A stretch of 64,000 nucleotides of DNA, from contig NZ_JAFMYU010000026.1 in NCBI RefSeq assembly GCF_017353255.1, positions 1-64,000 on the forward strand, given 5' to 3'. This DNA is from Fibrella aquatilis (GTDB lineage Bacteria > Bacteroidota > Bacteroidia > Cytophagales > Spirosomataceae). A program made the position numbers and the translations under genes. This document shows, in pieces, positions 52,172 to 61,643 of this stretch. The notes beneath the pieces were generated by a model that was given only the letters and a program-made list of their open reading frames with translations, was not told the origin of the DNA and ran no database searches. The first letter of the stretch is position 1. Every line of letters begins with the position of its first letter.

Positions 52172-52633
52172 ATGAAAAAGAACGCTACTCTTGGGTGGGC
52201 GTTGCTATCGGCCTTGTTAGTGGGAACACTACTGGGCTGCACCGACCACCGAAACGCCTCACCATCGGTGCTGGCGCAAATCGCCCAGTCGTTCACGCTC
52301 CGATCCGCGGATGAGAACGGCGTGACCGTCTACACACGCGGCAGTACCAATAACATCAGGCCCGGCTACAGCAAATTTCTGCTCGACCTGAGTAAGCCAC
52401 CTATGGCTACCTACCGCGAGTTCGACGCTAACACGTTTGTAGCCAGCAGCTGGCAGGTTATTGACGACAAGCGGCTGATCCTCAATGGACTTACGCCCCA
52501 GCCGTCGGGCACGAACGGGACCCTGGAATTTGCCATCGTCTCAATTTCGGCTACTGAACTGGTGCTTACAACGGCCACCGTCAGCCAGAAAACGGGTGGC
52601 CTCACCAACCGGTATACCCTGACCACACGGTAA
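52172..52633 (+). CDS. Small lipoprotein, lipocalin-like
   Basis: A 153-residue lipoprotein (MKKNATLGWALLSALLVGTL, lipobox LLGC). The mature part resembles the short lipocalin-like or META-like beta-barrel pattern seen in many Bacteroidota lipoproteins: SWQVIDDKRLILNGLTPQPS and LEFAIVSISATELVLTTATV. No firm family. It lies 44 bp before the first DUF4331 gene and may head that operon. Confidence 0.68.
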   Translation: MKKNATLGWALLSALLVGTLLGCTDHRNASPSVLAQIAQSFTLRSADENGVTVYTRGSTNNIRPGYSKFLLDLSKPPMATYREFDANTFVASSWQVIDDKRLILNGLTPQPSGTNGTLEFAIVSISATELVLTTATVSQKTGGLTNRYTLTTR

Positions 52634-52677
52634 ACTGCTCTGTTCCGTTTTTCAACTCACTCTATTTCGTTTTACTC

Positions 52678-54423
52678 ATGAACCGACTATACCCATTGCT
52701 ACTGCGGGGACTGTTTGCGCTGTTCCTCCTGTTGCGCATCGTCAGCCTCAGTCTGGCGTCGAGCCACCGCGAGGCTCCCCTGATTTCTAACGACCCCCTG
52801 GCCGACAATACCGATGTGTATGCTTTCAAAAGCCCGGATGATCCGAACATGATCACCCTGATTGCGAATTACATACCGTTCGAACTGCCCGAAGGTGGCC
52901 CTAACTACTACAGTTTCGGCCCCAACATCCGCTACGAGATTCACATCAAGAACAGGACAACAACTACCGGCGACGACATTACGTACCGGTTCACGTTCTC
53001 GAATACCAACGAAGACCCGACTACGTTTTTCAACATCCGGCTGGGTAAGCAGAACCTGAAAACCACCTACGTCTGCGAGAAAAGCACCAACGGGGGTGTA
53101 TCCTTCACCACCATCGTGGCCACGGGCGTGGTACCACCGGCCAACATCGGTCCCCGCTCTATTGAAGACCCCACGCTGGGGTTGAAGGCAGCCTCCTACG
53201 ATGCCCTGGCACAAGCGGCCATCGCCACGGCCACTACCGGCGAAAAAGTCTTCTGCGGCCCCTCCGACGATCCCTTCTTTGTCGATCTGGCCGGTGCCTT
53301 CGACGTGGGTAACTTCCGCCCGGAGGGCAACGTGACCAACGCCCCCAAAGACGGCCTGGCGCGGTTTAACGTGCACTCTATTGCCCTGAAAATTCCGGTA
53401 AACCTGTTGCAGAAAGACGGCAAGACCGTGGCACAGGCGGCCAATATTCTCGACGGTGATTTTGTCATCGGCGTGTGGGCATCGGCTAGTCGGCGGCAGA
53501 TCAAAACGCTGGATGCCAACGGTGCCGCGGCGTTTTCGGGCAACTGGGTACAGGTGTCGCGGCTGGGGATGCCCCTGGTCAACGAGGCCATTATTCCGGT
53601 GGGCATGAAAGACAAGTGGAACGCCACCATGCCCAACAACGATCTCCAGTTTGCCCAGTACTTCTCGAACCCTGAGCTGGCGCTTTACATGGACGACTCG
53701 CAGTTTGGTGGGGCGGTGCCCTCTATGAAAGCCCTGCGTATTCAGCAAAACTCGCTGGGTTCGTTTGATTTTCGGAATCAGAAAGCAGGCTTGTTTGGTC
53801 TGAAAAATTCGGCTGCGGTAGCCGGTACGGCCCTGGCCGAAGCGGCTTTTGGCGGGGTGTTACTCCCCAACGGAACCAGCCCCCGCGCCGTAGATATTCT
53901 GCCCATTTTCTACACGGGCGTGCCCAACCTGGCTCCGTACCAGCTGGCTACGGGCAAGAACAACAACCCGCTGGCTGCTGGTAAGCCGTTCATTAACAAC
54001 TTCCTGCCCACGCTGGGTGATATGTTGCGCTTGAACATGGCCGTGCCCGCTACCCCCCGCAACGACCCCAAGTTTAGTTCCCTGGGGCTGGTGGGTGCCG
54101 CCGTGTTGGGCCTGACCGATCCCGCTTACAACGGCTCGACGACGCTTCAGATGATCCCGAACATGGATGGGTTTCCGAATGGTCGTCGCCTGGAAGATGA
54201 CGTGACTACTATTGAGCTACAGGCAGTATCGGGTGTGGTGCTCGCGGCTATCGGCCTCTTCTACGACGATGCCACCACGGTGAAGCCGGTGTCGGCCAAG
54301 CTGGTTAATGTGCTGAGCTTCAACGCCGGGCCAACCAAAAACGACACCACCTTCCGGGCTGGATTCCCCTACGTGCAAATTCCGTGGAGGGGTACCAACT
54401 ACACGCCGAAAGCCAGATTCTGA
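52678..54423 (+). CDS. DUF4331 protein, copy 1 (no sorting domain)
   Basis: A 581-residue exported protein (signal peptide cut near LSLASS). The domain starts SSHREAPLISNDPLADNTDV and keeps YAFKSPDDPNMITLIANYIP, TYVCEKSTNGG, FCGPSDDPFFVDLAGAFDVG and LEDDVTTIELQAV, all shared with copy 2. Function is unknown; several acidic clusters and the SHREAP motif suggest metal or ligand binding (inference). It ends YTPKARF and lacks the C-terminal T9SS domain that copy 2 carries, so it is probably periplasmic or released while copy 2 is exported. Confidence 0.92.
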   Translation: MNRLYPLLLRGLFALFLLLRIVSLSLASSHREAPLISNDPLADNTDVYAFKSPDDPNMITLIANYIPFELPEGGPNYYSFGPNIRYEIHIKNRTTTTGDDITYRFTFSNTNEDPTTFFNIRLGKQNLKTTYVCEKSTNGGVSFTTIVATGVVPPANIGPRSIEDPTLGLKAASYDALAQAAIATATTGEKVFCGPSDDPFFVDLAGAFDVGNFRPEGNVTNAPKDGLARFNVHSIALKIPVNLLQKDGKTVAQAANILDGDFVIGVWASASRRQIKTLDANGAAAFSGNWVQVSRLGMPLVNEAIIPVGMKDKWNATMPNNDLQFAQYFSNPELALYMDDSQFGGAVPSMKALRIQQNSLGSFDFRNQKAGLFGLKNSAAVAGTALAEAAFGGVLLPNGTSPRAVDILPIFYTGVPNLAPYQLATGKNNNPLAAGKPFINNFLPTLGDMLRLNMAVPATPRNDPKFSSLGLVGAAVLGLTDPAYNGSTTLQMIPNMDGFPNGRRLEDDVTTIELQAVSGVVLAAIGLFYDDATTVKPVSAKLVNVLSFNAGPTKNDTTFRAGFPYVQIPWRGTNYTPKARF

Positions 54424-54441
54424 TCCCTCACTGTTACAATT

Positions 54442-56478
54442 ATGAACAAGATGAACCGTCTTTTATACCTGATGGCAGTGGTGGCAATGGGTTGCCTTCG
54501 CCCATCACTGACCCTGGCGTCGTCGCACCGCGAAGCGCCCCTGATTTCCAATGACCCCCTGGCCGACAACACCGACGTGTATGCCTTCAAAAGCCCGGTC
54601 AATGCGGAAAACATTGTGCTCATTGCCAACTACATCCCGTTTGAACACCCCGCTGGTGGCCCAAACTGGTACACGTTTGGCGAGAACATCCGCTACGAAA
54701 TCCACGTAGATAACAACACCGCCACCAAAGGCGACGATATCATCTACCGGTTTACGTTTACGACCACCAACCAGGACCCAACCACGTTTTTCAACATCCG
54801 GCTGGGCAAGCAGAACCAGAAGACCACGTACATCTGCGAAAAGAGCACGAACGGCGGCGGCAGCTTTGCCACCATCATTGCCAACGGTGTAGTACCGGCC
54901 AACAACATCGGTCCCCGGTCTATCGAGAACAAGACGGTGGGTCTGGGTGCGGCTTCGTATGATGCGCTGGCCCAACAGGCCATTACTACGGCCAGCACCG
55001 GCGAGAAGATTTTCTGCGGCCCGTCTGATGATCCGTTCTTTGTGGACCTCGGCGGCGCGTTCGACGTGGGCGGTTTCCGGTCGGCAGCAACGGCGCGTGA
55101 CGGACTGGCTAAGCTCAACTGCCATTCTATCGTGATCGAAGTGCCCGTGTCGATGTTACAGAAAGGCAACAAGACGGTGGCGCAGGCGGCTAACATTCTG
55201 GATGCCGACTACGTGATTGGCGTATGGGCGTCGGCAAGTCGCCCGGCCATTACCACGCTGAGCACCGACGGCACCGCCTCGATGGTGTCGGGCAACTGGA
55301 TTCAGGTGTCGCGGCTGGGTATGCCGCTGGTGAATGAGGCCATCATTCCCATTGGCATGAAAGACAAGTGGAACGCCTCAGCTCCCTATGACGACGTGCA
55401 GTTTGCCCAGTATTTCAGCAACCCTGAGCTGGCCCTGTACATGGACGATTCACAGTTTGGCGGGGCCGTACCGGGGCTTTCTGCCCTGCGCATTCAGACC
55501 AAATCGCTTGGTTCGTTCGATTTTCGGAACACCAAGTCGGGTCTTTTTTCGCTCAAAGGCACCCCTGCCGTGGCGGGTACGGCCCTGGCCGAAGCGGCTT
55601 TTGGCGGGGTGTTACTCCCTAATGCCACCAGCCCCCGCGCCGTAGATATCCTGCCCATTTTCTACACAGGTGTACCCAACCTGGCTCCGTACCAGCTGGC
55701 TACAGGCAAAAATGGCAACCCGCTGGCGGTTGGTAAGCCGTTCATTAACAACTTCTTACCCACACTGGGCGATATGTTGCGCTTGAATATGGCCGTGCCC
55801 GCTACCCCCCGTAACGACCCCAAGTTCAGCTCGCTGGGTATTGTGCAGGCGGCCGTGTTGGGTCTGACCGATCCGCTTTACAACGGCTCGACGACGCTTC
55901 AGATGATCCCGAACATGGACGGTTTCCCCAATGGTCGCCGCCTGGAAGATGACGTGACCACCATTGAGCTACAGGCCGTGGGCGGCGTAGCCCTGGCAGC
56001 CATCGGGCTTTTTTATGACGATTATACGACAGCATCGCCCAGCCCGGTTACGCCCAAGCTGGTAAGCACCCTGACGTTCAACGGCGGCGTGACTAAAAAC
56101 GACACCACGTTCAAGGCCAATTTCCCGTACCTGCAAAGCCCCTGGCGCGGTTTCAACGGCCCCGGCTACGAAGGCCCATCGGTGATTACGGCGGTAGAAC
56201 CAACCATCCTGAAAACGCCCGAAGCCGTGATGGTGGCCGGTCCGAACCCGTTCCAATCGTCGGTGTCGCTGCGCTACAAACTGACCATCGACGGCAATGT
56301 GGTGATCAAATTGGTGGGTAGCAACGGCCGCCAAATTGACCTGCTCGACCAGGGGTATCAGACTGCTGGTAGCTATACCGTACACTGGAATGGCAGCCAA
56401 CTGGCTCCCCAGCTGTGCCTGGCTACATTGTCGGTCAATGACAAGCCGTATACGACGGTGAAGCTGTTGAAACATTAG
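54442..56478 (+). CDS. DUF4331 protein, copy 2, with T9SS type A domain
   Basis: A 678-residue paralogue of the preceding gene, 18 bp downstream, with near-identical segments such as AGTALAEAAFGGVLLPN and SPRAVDILPIFYTGVPNLAP. From about residue 590 it adds EAVMVAGPNPFQSSVSLRYK through VKLLKH, a type A sorting domain for type IX export. The pair is clearly a tandem duplication in which only one copy has (or kept) the sorting domain. The two should bind or process similar substrates in different places. Confidence 0.92.
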   Translation: MNKMNRLLYLMAVVAMGCLRPSLTLASSHREAPLISNDPLADNTDVYAFKSPVNAENIVLIANYIPFEHPAGGPNWYTFGENIRYEIHVDNNTATKGDDIIYRFTFTTTNQDPTTFFNIRLGKQNQKTTYICEKSTNGGGSFATIIANGVVPANNIGPRSIENKTVGLGAASYDALAQQAITTASTGEKIFCGPSDDPFFVDLGGAFDVGGFRSAATARDGLAKLNCHSIVIEVPVSMLQKGNKTVAQAANILDADYVIGVWASASRPAITTLSTDGTASMVSGNWIQVSRLGMPLVNEAIIPIGMKDKWNASAPYDDVQFAQYFSNPELALYMDDSQFGGAVPGLSALRIQTKSLGSFDFRNTKSGLFSLKGTPAVAGTALAEAAFGGVLLPNATSPRAVDILPIFYTGVPNLAPYQLATGKNGNPLAVGKPFINNFLPTLGDMLRLNMAVPATPRNDPKFSSLGIVQAAVLGLTDPLYNGSTTLQMIPNMDGFPNGRRLEDDVTTIELQAVGGVALAAIGLFYDDYTTASPSPVTPKLVSTLTFNGGVTKNDTTFKANFPYLQSPWRGFNGPGYEGPSVITAVEPTILKTPEAVMVAGPNPFQSSVSLRYKLTIDGNVVIKLVGSNGRQIDLLDQGYQTAGSYTVHWNGSQLAPQLCLATLSVNDKPYTTVKLLKH

Positions 56479-56488
56479 AAAAATAGGT

Positions 56489-56548
56489 TAGTGGTTTGCG
56501 CTAGTGTGCGGCTTACAGCGCGAAGCCGCACACTAACGCAAACCGCTA
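56489..56548. repeat. Inverted repeat I after DUF4331
   Basis: Arms 56489-56514 and 56523-56548 match at 24 of 26 positions, with loop acagcgcg. It lies 10 bp after the DUF4331 stop. A 7-bp period is weak, so it may be an ordinary long terminator stem without a T-run. Confidence 0.75.
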
Positions 56549-56566
56549 AAACTCCCTATTCCCCCC

Positions 56567-57847
56567 ATGAAATACATCATCCTCACTCTACTCATAATCG
56601 CCTGTTTATCAAGCTGTAACCAGGCTAAAAAAGACAGCACAGCGCAGGTAACGCGCAGCTATGACATGCCCGCCCTGTATGAGCGGACGGGCGAGCTGGC
56701 GGGTGCCGCCGAATGGCCCCGCACGAAGGAGAAAGTGGCCGAGCTGACGAAAAAGATCAAAAAAGACCCATCCGATGTGAAGTCGCGGTTGCAGATGGTC
56801 ACGATCTATTTGTCAGAGGCGCGCATCACTGGCGAACACCCGTACTACTACCCCGCCATTCTTCAAATGCTGGACGGGGTGCTGGCCATAGACCCCAAAA
56901 ACTTCGAGGCCACTACCTTTAAGGCATCGGTGAAAATGTCGCAACACCAGTTTGCCGAGGCGCGTACGATAGCCATGGCCGCACAGCAAATAAACCCCGA
57001 TAATGCCTACGTCTATGGCGTATTGGTAGATGCCAACGTGGAACTGGGTAATTACGAAGAGGCCGTGGCGATGTCGGACAAGATGCAGCAGTTGAAGCCG
57101 TCGCTGGAGTCGTATTCGCGGGCCTCATACCTCCGCGAGATCTACGGCGACTATCCCGGCGCTATCGAGGCAATGAAGCTGGCCGTACAGGCGGGATTGC
57201 CTGGTTCCGAGCCACAATGCTGGAGCAAACATACGTTGGGGCATCTCTACGAAACCACCGGCCAACTGGCCAAAGCCGATGAGCAATATACCGGCATTCT
57301 GAGCATGAGGCCCAGCTACGCGTTTGCGTTGCGGGGCAAGGCGCAGGTGTACAAAGAACAAAAGCAGTACGACAAGGCCTTGACCGAACTCGACAAAGCG
57401 GCTAAGATTATGCCCGAATTTTCGTTCCACGAAGAGATGGCCGGGATCTACGCTTTGCAGGGAGAGGCCGAAAAAGCCAAAGCTAAATACGCCGACGTGG
57501 TGACCATGCTGGGCGACGATGCCCGGTCGGGCCACGTGGTCGACCTGGAGTTATGCAAGCTCTACGCCCGCACTGGTCAGCTCGATTCGGCCATGGTGTA
57601 TGGGCAGCGCGAGTATGCCAAACGGCCCAAAAATATCGACGTAAACCATGCCCTGGCCTGGGTATATTTCAAGCAAAACAACCCCAAAAAAGCCCACGAG
57701 CATATGCAGGTGGCCTTGCGCACAGGTAGCAAAGACCCAGAGTTGTTGCAACAGGCCGGTGCCATTGAACTAGCCCTGGGTAACGCTGGTCAGGGTAATA
57801 AGCTCATGGCGGAGGCCCGCAAAACGAACCCTAAATTTGTGTTGTAG
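56567..57847 (+). CDS. TPR-repeat lipoprotein
   Basis: A 426-residue lipoprotein (lipobox LSSC, Cys17). From about residue 45 it is built of TPR units: EKVAELTKKIKKDPSDVKSR, NFEATTFKASVKMSQHQFAE, EQYTGILSMRPSYAFALRGK, KQYDKALTELDKAAKIMPEF and AYARTGQLDSAMVYGQREYA-like. It should act as a periplasmic or outer-membrane scaffold. Conserved with neighbours of DUF4331 genes in other Bacteroidota as far as I recall, so it is likely functionally linked to them and to the TonB receptor downstream. Confidence 0.9.
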   Translation: MKYIILTLLIIACLSSCNQAKKDSTAQVTRSYDMPALYERTGELAGAAEWPRTKEKVAELTKKIKKDPSDVKSRLQMVTIYLSEARITGEHPYYYPAILQMLDGVLAIDPKNFEATTFKASVKMSQHQFAEARTIAMAAQQINPDNAYVYGVLVDANVELGNYEEAVAMSDKMQQLKPSLESYSRASYLREIYGDYPGAIEAMKLAVQAGLPGSEPQCWSKHTLGHLYETTGQLAKADEQYTGILSMRPSYAFALRGKAQVYKEQKQYDKALTELDKAAKIMPEFSFHEEMAGIYALQGEAEKAKAKYADVVTMLGDDARSGHVVDLELCKLYARTGQLDSAMVYGQREYAKRPKNIDVNHALAWVYFKQNNPKKAHEHMQVALRTGSKDPELLQQAGAIELALGNAGQGNKLMAEARKTNPKFVL

Positions 57848-57923
57848 GACGTTATCCCGCAGGTATTCAACAGCGCAGCGTCGGTAGTAGATTTTTATCT
57901 TAACGCGGTCTACCAACACCGTT

Positions 57924-60182
57924 ATGAAGCCATTTTTCCTGTTCTTTTTGCTAATCACGACCAACGCATTTGCGCACCTGGGTAAGCTGGCGGGGGTGGT
58001 GTATGACCCGCTCACGAGGCTGCCACTGGCTGGTGTGACGGTGCAACTGACCGAGCCGGGCCGGGCTACCCAGACCAACGAACTGGGTCAGTATCAGTTC
58101 GATAAGCTCGTGCCGGGGTCGTATCACCTCACGCTGTCGCATGTGGGGTTTGCCGCGCAAACGGTGGTTGTTCTCGTGCAGGACGACCAGACCACGACGG
58201 TGAAAACGGGGCTTGTCAACGCACCGCTGGAACTAAGTGAAGTGGTGATCTCGTCGCCCCGTTCCCACGATCAGCAACTCATCAGCAGCCTCGACATCAA
58301 GGTGCGGCCCATTACCAATTCGCAGGAGATTTTGCGGCTCGTGCCGGGGCTGTTCATCGGTCAGCACGCGGGTGGGGGCAAGGCCGAACAGATCTTTCTG
58401 CGTGGGTTCGACCTCGACCATGGTACCGATATCCGGCTCACCGTCGATGGGATGCCCGTCAACATGGTGTCGCACGCACACGGGCAGGGCTACGCCGATC
58501 TGCACTTCGTAATTCCGGAACTGGTGGAGGGCGTCGACTTCAAGAAAGGGCCATACCAGGCTGACAAGGGCAATTTAACCACCGCTGGCTGGGTCGATTT
58601 TCGCACCCGCACGGCGCTCGACAAAAGCTTTGTGAAGCTCGAAACGGGGCAGTACGACACCTACCGGACCGTGGCGGGTATCGACCTGCTGGGCGCAAAA
58701 GGCCGGGCCACCAACCAGTCGGCTTACCTGGCTTCGGAATATTCCTACACCAATTCCTACTTCGACAACCCGCAGCGGTTCAGGCGGCTGAACATAGTGG
58801 GGAAGTACCACGGCCACCTGGGCGCCAATACCAACCTGACCCTGACCGGCTCTACGTTCTACAGCAAATGGAACCACTCCGGTCAGATTCCCGACCGGGC
58901 CGTTGAATCGGGACTGACCGATTTCTTTGGCTCCATAGACCCCACCGAAGGCGGCGAAACGAGCCGCACTAACGTCAACGCCCAACTGGTGACCGTTACG
59001 CCGCGTAACCATGTGATTAAGCATCAGTTGTACTACAGTAATTATAATTTTGAACTGTATTCCAACTTCACATTCTTCAAAGAAGACACCCTCAACGGCG
59101 ACCAGATTCGGCAGAAAGAAGCACGCAATCTGTTTGGCTATACCAGCAGCTATTCCACCCAGACCAATGTGGGCCGCACCATTTGGACTACTACCATGGG
59201 CGTGCAATACCGGCAGGACATGACCAGGGGCACCGAACTGTCGCACACCAAAGACAGGGTGATCACGCTGGAACAGAAAAACTACGGGAACATCAACGAA
59301 ATCAACGCCGCTGCCTATGTGGACGAACTGGTGCAGCTCACGGACCGCGTCACGGTCAACGCCGGACTGCGGGTCGATTATTTTCGGAGCCAGTACGAAG
59401 ACCTGCTGGCCCTGCCCCTGACCAAACAGCACGCCGATGCGGCCATCGTGTCGCCCAAATTGAACCTCTACTACACGGCCAACCCCCGGTTGCAACTCTA
59501 CCTCAACACGGGTAAGGGCTTCCACTCCAACGATGCGCGGGTGGTGGTGCCGCAGGGGGGCAGGCAAATCCTGCCAGCGGCCTATGGGTCCGATCTAGGT
59601 CTGATCGTCAAGCCGTTACCAAAGTTGCTCATCAACGCCGCCGCCTGGTATTTATGGTTGGCGCAGGAGTTTGTGTTTGTGGGCGACGAGAACGTGGTGG
59701 AGCCAAGCGGGCGGTCGCGGCGGTATGGCGTAGACGTGTCGGCGCGATACCAACTCACCCGCCACCTCTTCGCCGACCTCGATCTTAACACCGCCACGCC
59801 CCGCGCCATTGGCGAGGAAGCGGGCAAAAACTATCTCCCACTGGCCCCAACCTTTACCTCCACAGGCGGCCTTTCGCTCCGAACCGAAACCGGATTCAGT
59901 GGCTCATTGCGTTACCGCTACATCGCCGACCGGCCCGCCAACGAGGATAATAGCATTGTTGCAAAAGGCTATTGCGTGACTGATTTGCAGGCCAACTACA
60001 CCCGCAAGGCTTACGCGCTGGGCCTGTCGGTGCAGAACCTGTTCAACGTGCGCTGGAAAGAAACGCAGTTCGCCACTGAGAGCCGGTTGCGGGGCGAGGC
60101 GGCCCCCGTGACGGAAATCTGCTTCACGCCCGGCACCCCCTTCTTCGCCCGCTTAAACCTGACGTACTTTTTTGGTCATTAG
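57924..60182 (+). CDS. TonB-dependent receptor of the DUF4331 locus
   Basis: A 752-residue receptor. After the signal peptide (MKPFFLFFLLITTNAFAHLG) it has a carboxypeptidase-like domain (AGVVYDPLTRLPLAGVTVQL, about residues 22-100), a plug (KVRPITNSQEILRLVPGLFI and QIFLRGFDLDHGTDIRLTVD) and a barrel ending LNLTYFFGH. The plug has a histidine/aspartate-rich entry (GFDLDHGTDIR, MVSHAHGQGY) that suggests metal-chelate ligands (inference). Its stop codon lies in a perfect palindrome. Confidence 0.93.
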   Translation: MKPFFLFFLLITTNAFAHLGKLAGVVYDPLTRLPLAGVTVQLTEPGRATQTNELGQYQFDKLVPGSYHLTLSHVGFAAQTVVVLVQDDQTTTVKTGLVNAPLELSEVVISSPRSHDQQLISSLDIKVRPITNSQEILRLVPGLFIGQHAGGGKAEQIFLRGFDLDHGTDIRLTVDGMPVNMVSHAHGQGYADLHFVIPELVEGVDFKKGPYQADKGNLTTAGWVDFRTRTALDKSFVKLETGQYDTYRTVAGIDLLGAKGRATNQSAYLASEYSYTNSYFDNPQRFRRLNIVGKYHGHLGANTNLTLTGSTFYSKWNHSGQIPDRAVESGLTDFFGSIDPTEGGETSRTNVNAQLVTVTPRNHVIKHQLYYSNYNFELYSNFTFFKEDTLNGDQIRQKEARNLFGYTSSYSTQTNVGRTIWTTTMGVQYRQDMTRGTELSHTKDRVITLEQKNYGNINEINAAAYVDELVQLTDRVTVNAGLRVDYFRSQYEDLLALPLTKQHADAAIVSPKLNLYYTANPRLQLYLNTGKGFHSNDARVVVPQGGRQILPAAYGSDLGLIVKPLPKLLINAAAWYLWLAQEFVFVGDENVVEPSGRSRRYGVDVSARYQLTRHLFADLDLNTATPRAIGEEAGKNYLPLAPTFTSTGGLSLRTETGFSGSLRYRYIADRPANEDNSIVAKGYCVTDLQANYTRKAYALGLSVQNLFNVRWKETQFATESRLRGEAAPVTEICFTPGTPFFARLNLTYFFGH

Positions 60183-60200
60183 CTGCGCAGCTAATGACCA
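60173..60200. repeat. Perfect 28-bp palindrome at the TonB stop
   Basis: tggtcattagctgc is followed directly by its exact reverse complement, with no loop; the TonB stop codon (60180-60182) is inside it. Between convergent genes, so a bidirectional terminator or protein-binding site. The neighbouring aatgaccaatgg resembles palindrome H units. Confidence 0.8.
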
Positions 60201-60209
60201 ATGGCCTTC

Positions 60210-61643
60210 TCATTGCCAGCCGCCGCCTAGTGCGCGGTAGGTATCGACCTGGGCGTGGAACTGCTGCATCCGGGTGTCGATCAGCTCCATCCGGGCTTCC
60301 AGCACGTCGCGTTGCGTGAGTAGTACTTCCATGTAATCGGCTCTAGCAGAGGTAAATAACTTAAGCGATATACCCGTCGACTGGGTAAGCGCCTGCACCT
60401 GATTGTTCTTCTGAACATACTTCTGGCCCAGGTTATCCATGTTCGACAGCTGGTTAAGCACTTCGATATAGGCGTTCAGCACCGTTCGTTCGTAGGCATA
60501 AACGGCCTGAATCTGCCGGGAATTGGCGCTTTTGTAGGTGGCCGTAATGGCGTTTTTGTTAATGACCGGACCTGCTAACCCACCCAGCAACGACGCCGCC
60601 AGCGATTCGGGGGCAGACACCAGATAGAGCGGGTTGTAGGCTATGAAACCCAAAAACGCCGATACTGTGAGCGACGGATAAAAGTTAGCCTTGGCCACGG
60701 TCACGTCCAGTTTAGCGGCTTGTAGCGCTAACTCAGCCTGTTTAATATCGGGCCGGTTGGCCAATAATTGCGTTGGCAGACCCGGATTGATTTTAGCCGG
60801 AATCAACTCACTGAAACGCGCCGAATTTCGCTGAACATGTTGCGGATAACGGCCCACCAGAAAATTAATTCGGTTTTCGGTTTCTATAATCTGTTGCTGA
60901 ATTTCGAATTGAAGACTTTGCGTTTTAAATACTTCGGCCTCAAACCGGCGCACGGCCAGTTCGGTCACCTTAGCGGCTTCTTTTTCCTGCTTCGTAATCG
61001 ATAATGCATTATTAAGAATCACAATGTTATTCTTAATAATAGTCAATTGATTATCATAAGCCATTAATGAATAATAATTATTGGCAATATCAGCTACCAG
61101 ATTCGTTACCTGGAAATTTTTTCCTTCTACCGAAGCCAGGTAAGTGTAAATGGCCGATTTTTTAGCGTTCCGCAGCTTGCGCCAGATGTCTATCTCCCAA
61201 CTCACGGTGGGGCCAAACGACAGGTTCGGCAGAATGTCGGGCGTAGCCACGCCGGGGCGTATTTCGGTGGCGGCATCGGCGGCTCCCTGACTCGTGTAGC
61301 GTGACACTTTATCAATACCGGCGGCTCCGCCCAGCGTAACGAAGGGCTTGTAGGCACCACTCCGGGCCAGCACTTCGTTGTTGGCTACCTGAATGTCCTG
61401 CAACGTGATGTTCAGGTCCTGATTATTATACAGGGCCGTGTCGATCAGGGCCGTTAGGTTGGGGTCTGTAAAGTACTGCCGCCAGGTTAATTTGCCCGTA
61501 TTAGTCGAATCCTGCACGGCATAAAAACTGGCTGGCACTGACTTATTCTCTGTTTTCTGCACCAGCCGGGGCACGGTGCAGGCGGCAAAGGACAGGGCTA
61601 TGAGCGTGGACCCGGTCCAGCTACCCACTTGTTTACTGTTCAT
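60210..61643 (-). CDS. TolC-like outer membrane efflux factor (NodT/OprM family)
   Basis: A 477-residue lipoprotein (MNSKQVGSWTGSTLIALSFA, lipobox FAAC). Typical of the NodT family: TWRQYFTDPNLTALIDTALY at the start of the first repeat, DLNITLQDIQVANNEVLAR, SWEIDIWRKLRNAKKSAIYT and LLANRPDIKQAELALQAAKL. It forms the outer-membrane channel of a tripartite pump. The ATG at 61643 is inside the 3' end of the RND gene (overlap of 11 bp), so the two are co-translated. A membrane fusion protein is expected beyond the window. Confidence 0.94.
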   Translation of the reverse strand: MNSKQVGSWTGSTLIALSFAACTVPRLVQKTENKSVPASFYAVQDSTNTGKLTWRQYFTDPNLTALIDTALYNNQDLNITLQDIQVANNEVLARSGAYKPFVTLGGAAGIDKVSRYTSQGAADAATEIRPGVATPDILPNLSFGPTVSWEIDIWRKLRNAKKSAIYTYLASVEGKNFQVTNLVADIANNYYSLMAYDNQLTIIKNNIVILNNALSITKQEKEAAKVTELAVRRFEAEVFKTQSLQFEIQQQIIETENRINFLVGRYPQHVQRNSARFSELIPAKINPGLPTQLLANRPDIKQAELALQAAKLDVTVAKANFYPSLTVSAFLGFIAYNPLYLVSAPESLAASLLGGLAGPVINKNAITATYKSANSRQIQAVYAYERTVLNAYIEVLNQLSNMDNLGQKYVQKNNQVQALTQSTGISLKLFTSARADYMEVLLTQRDVLEARMELIDTRMQQFHAQVDTYRALGGGWQ

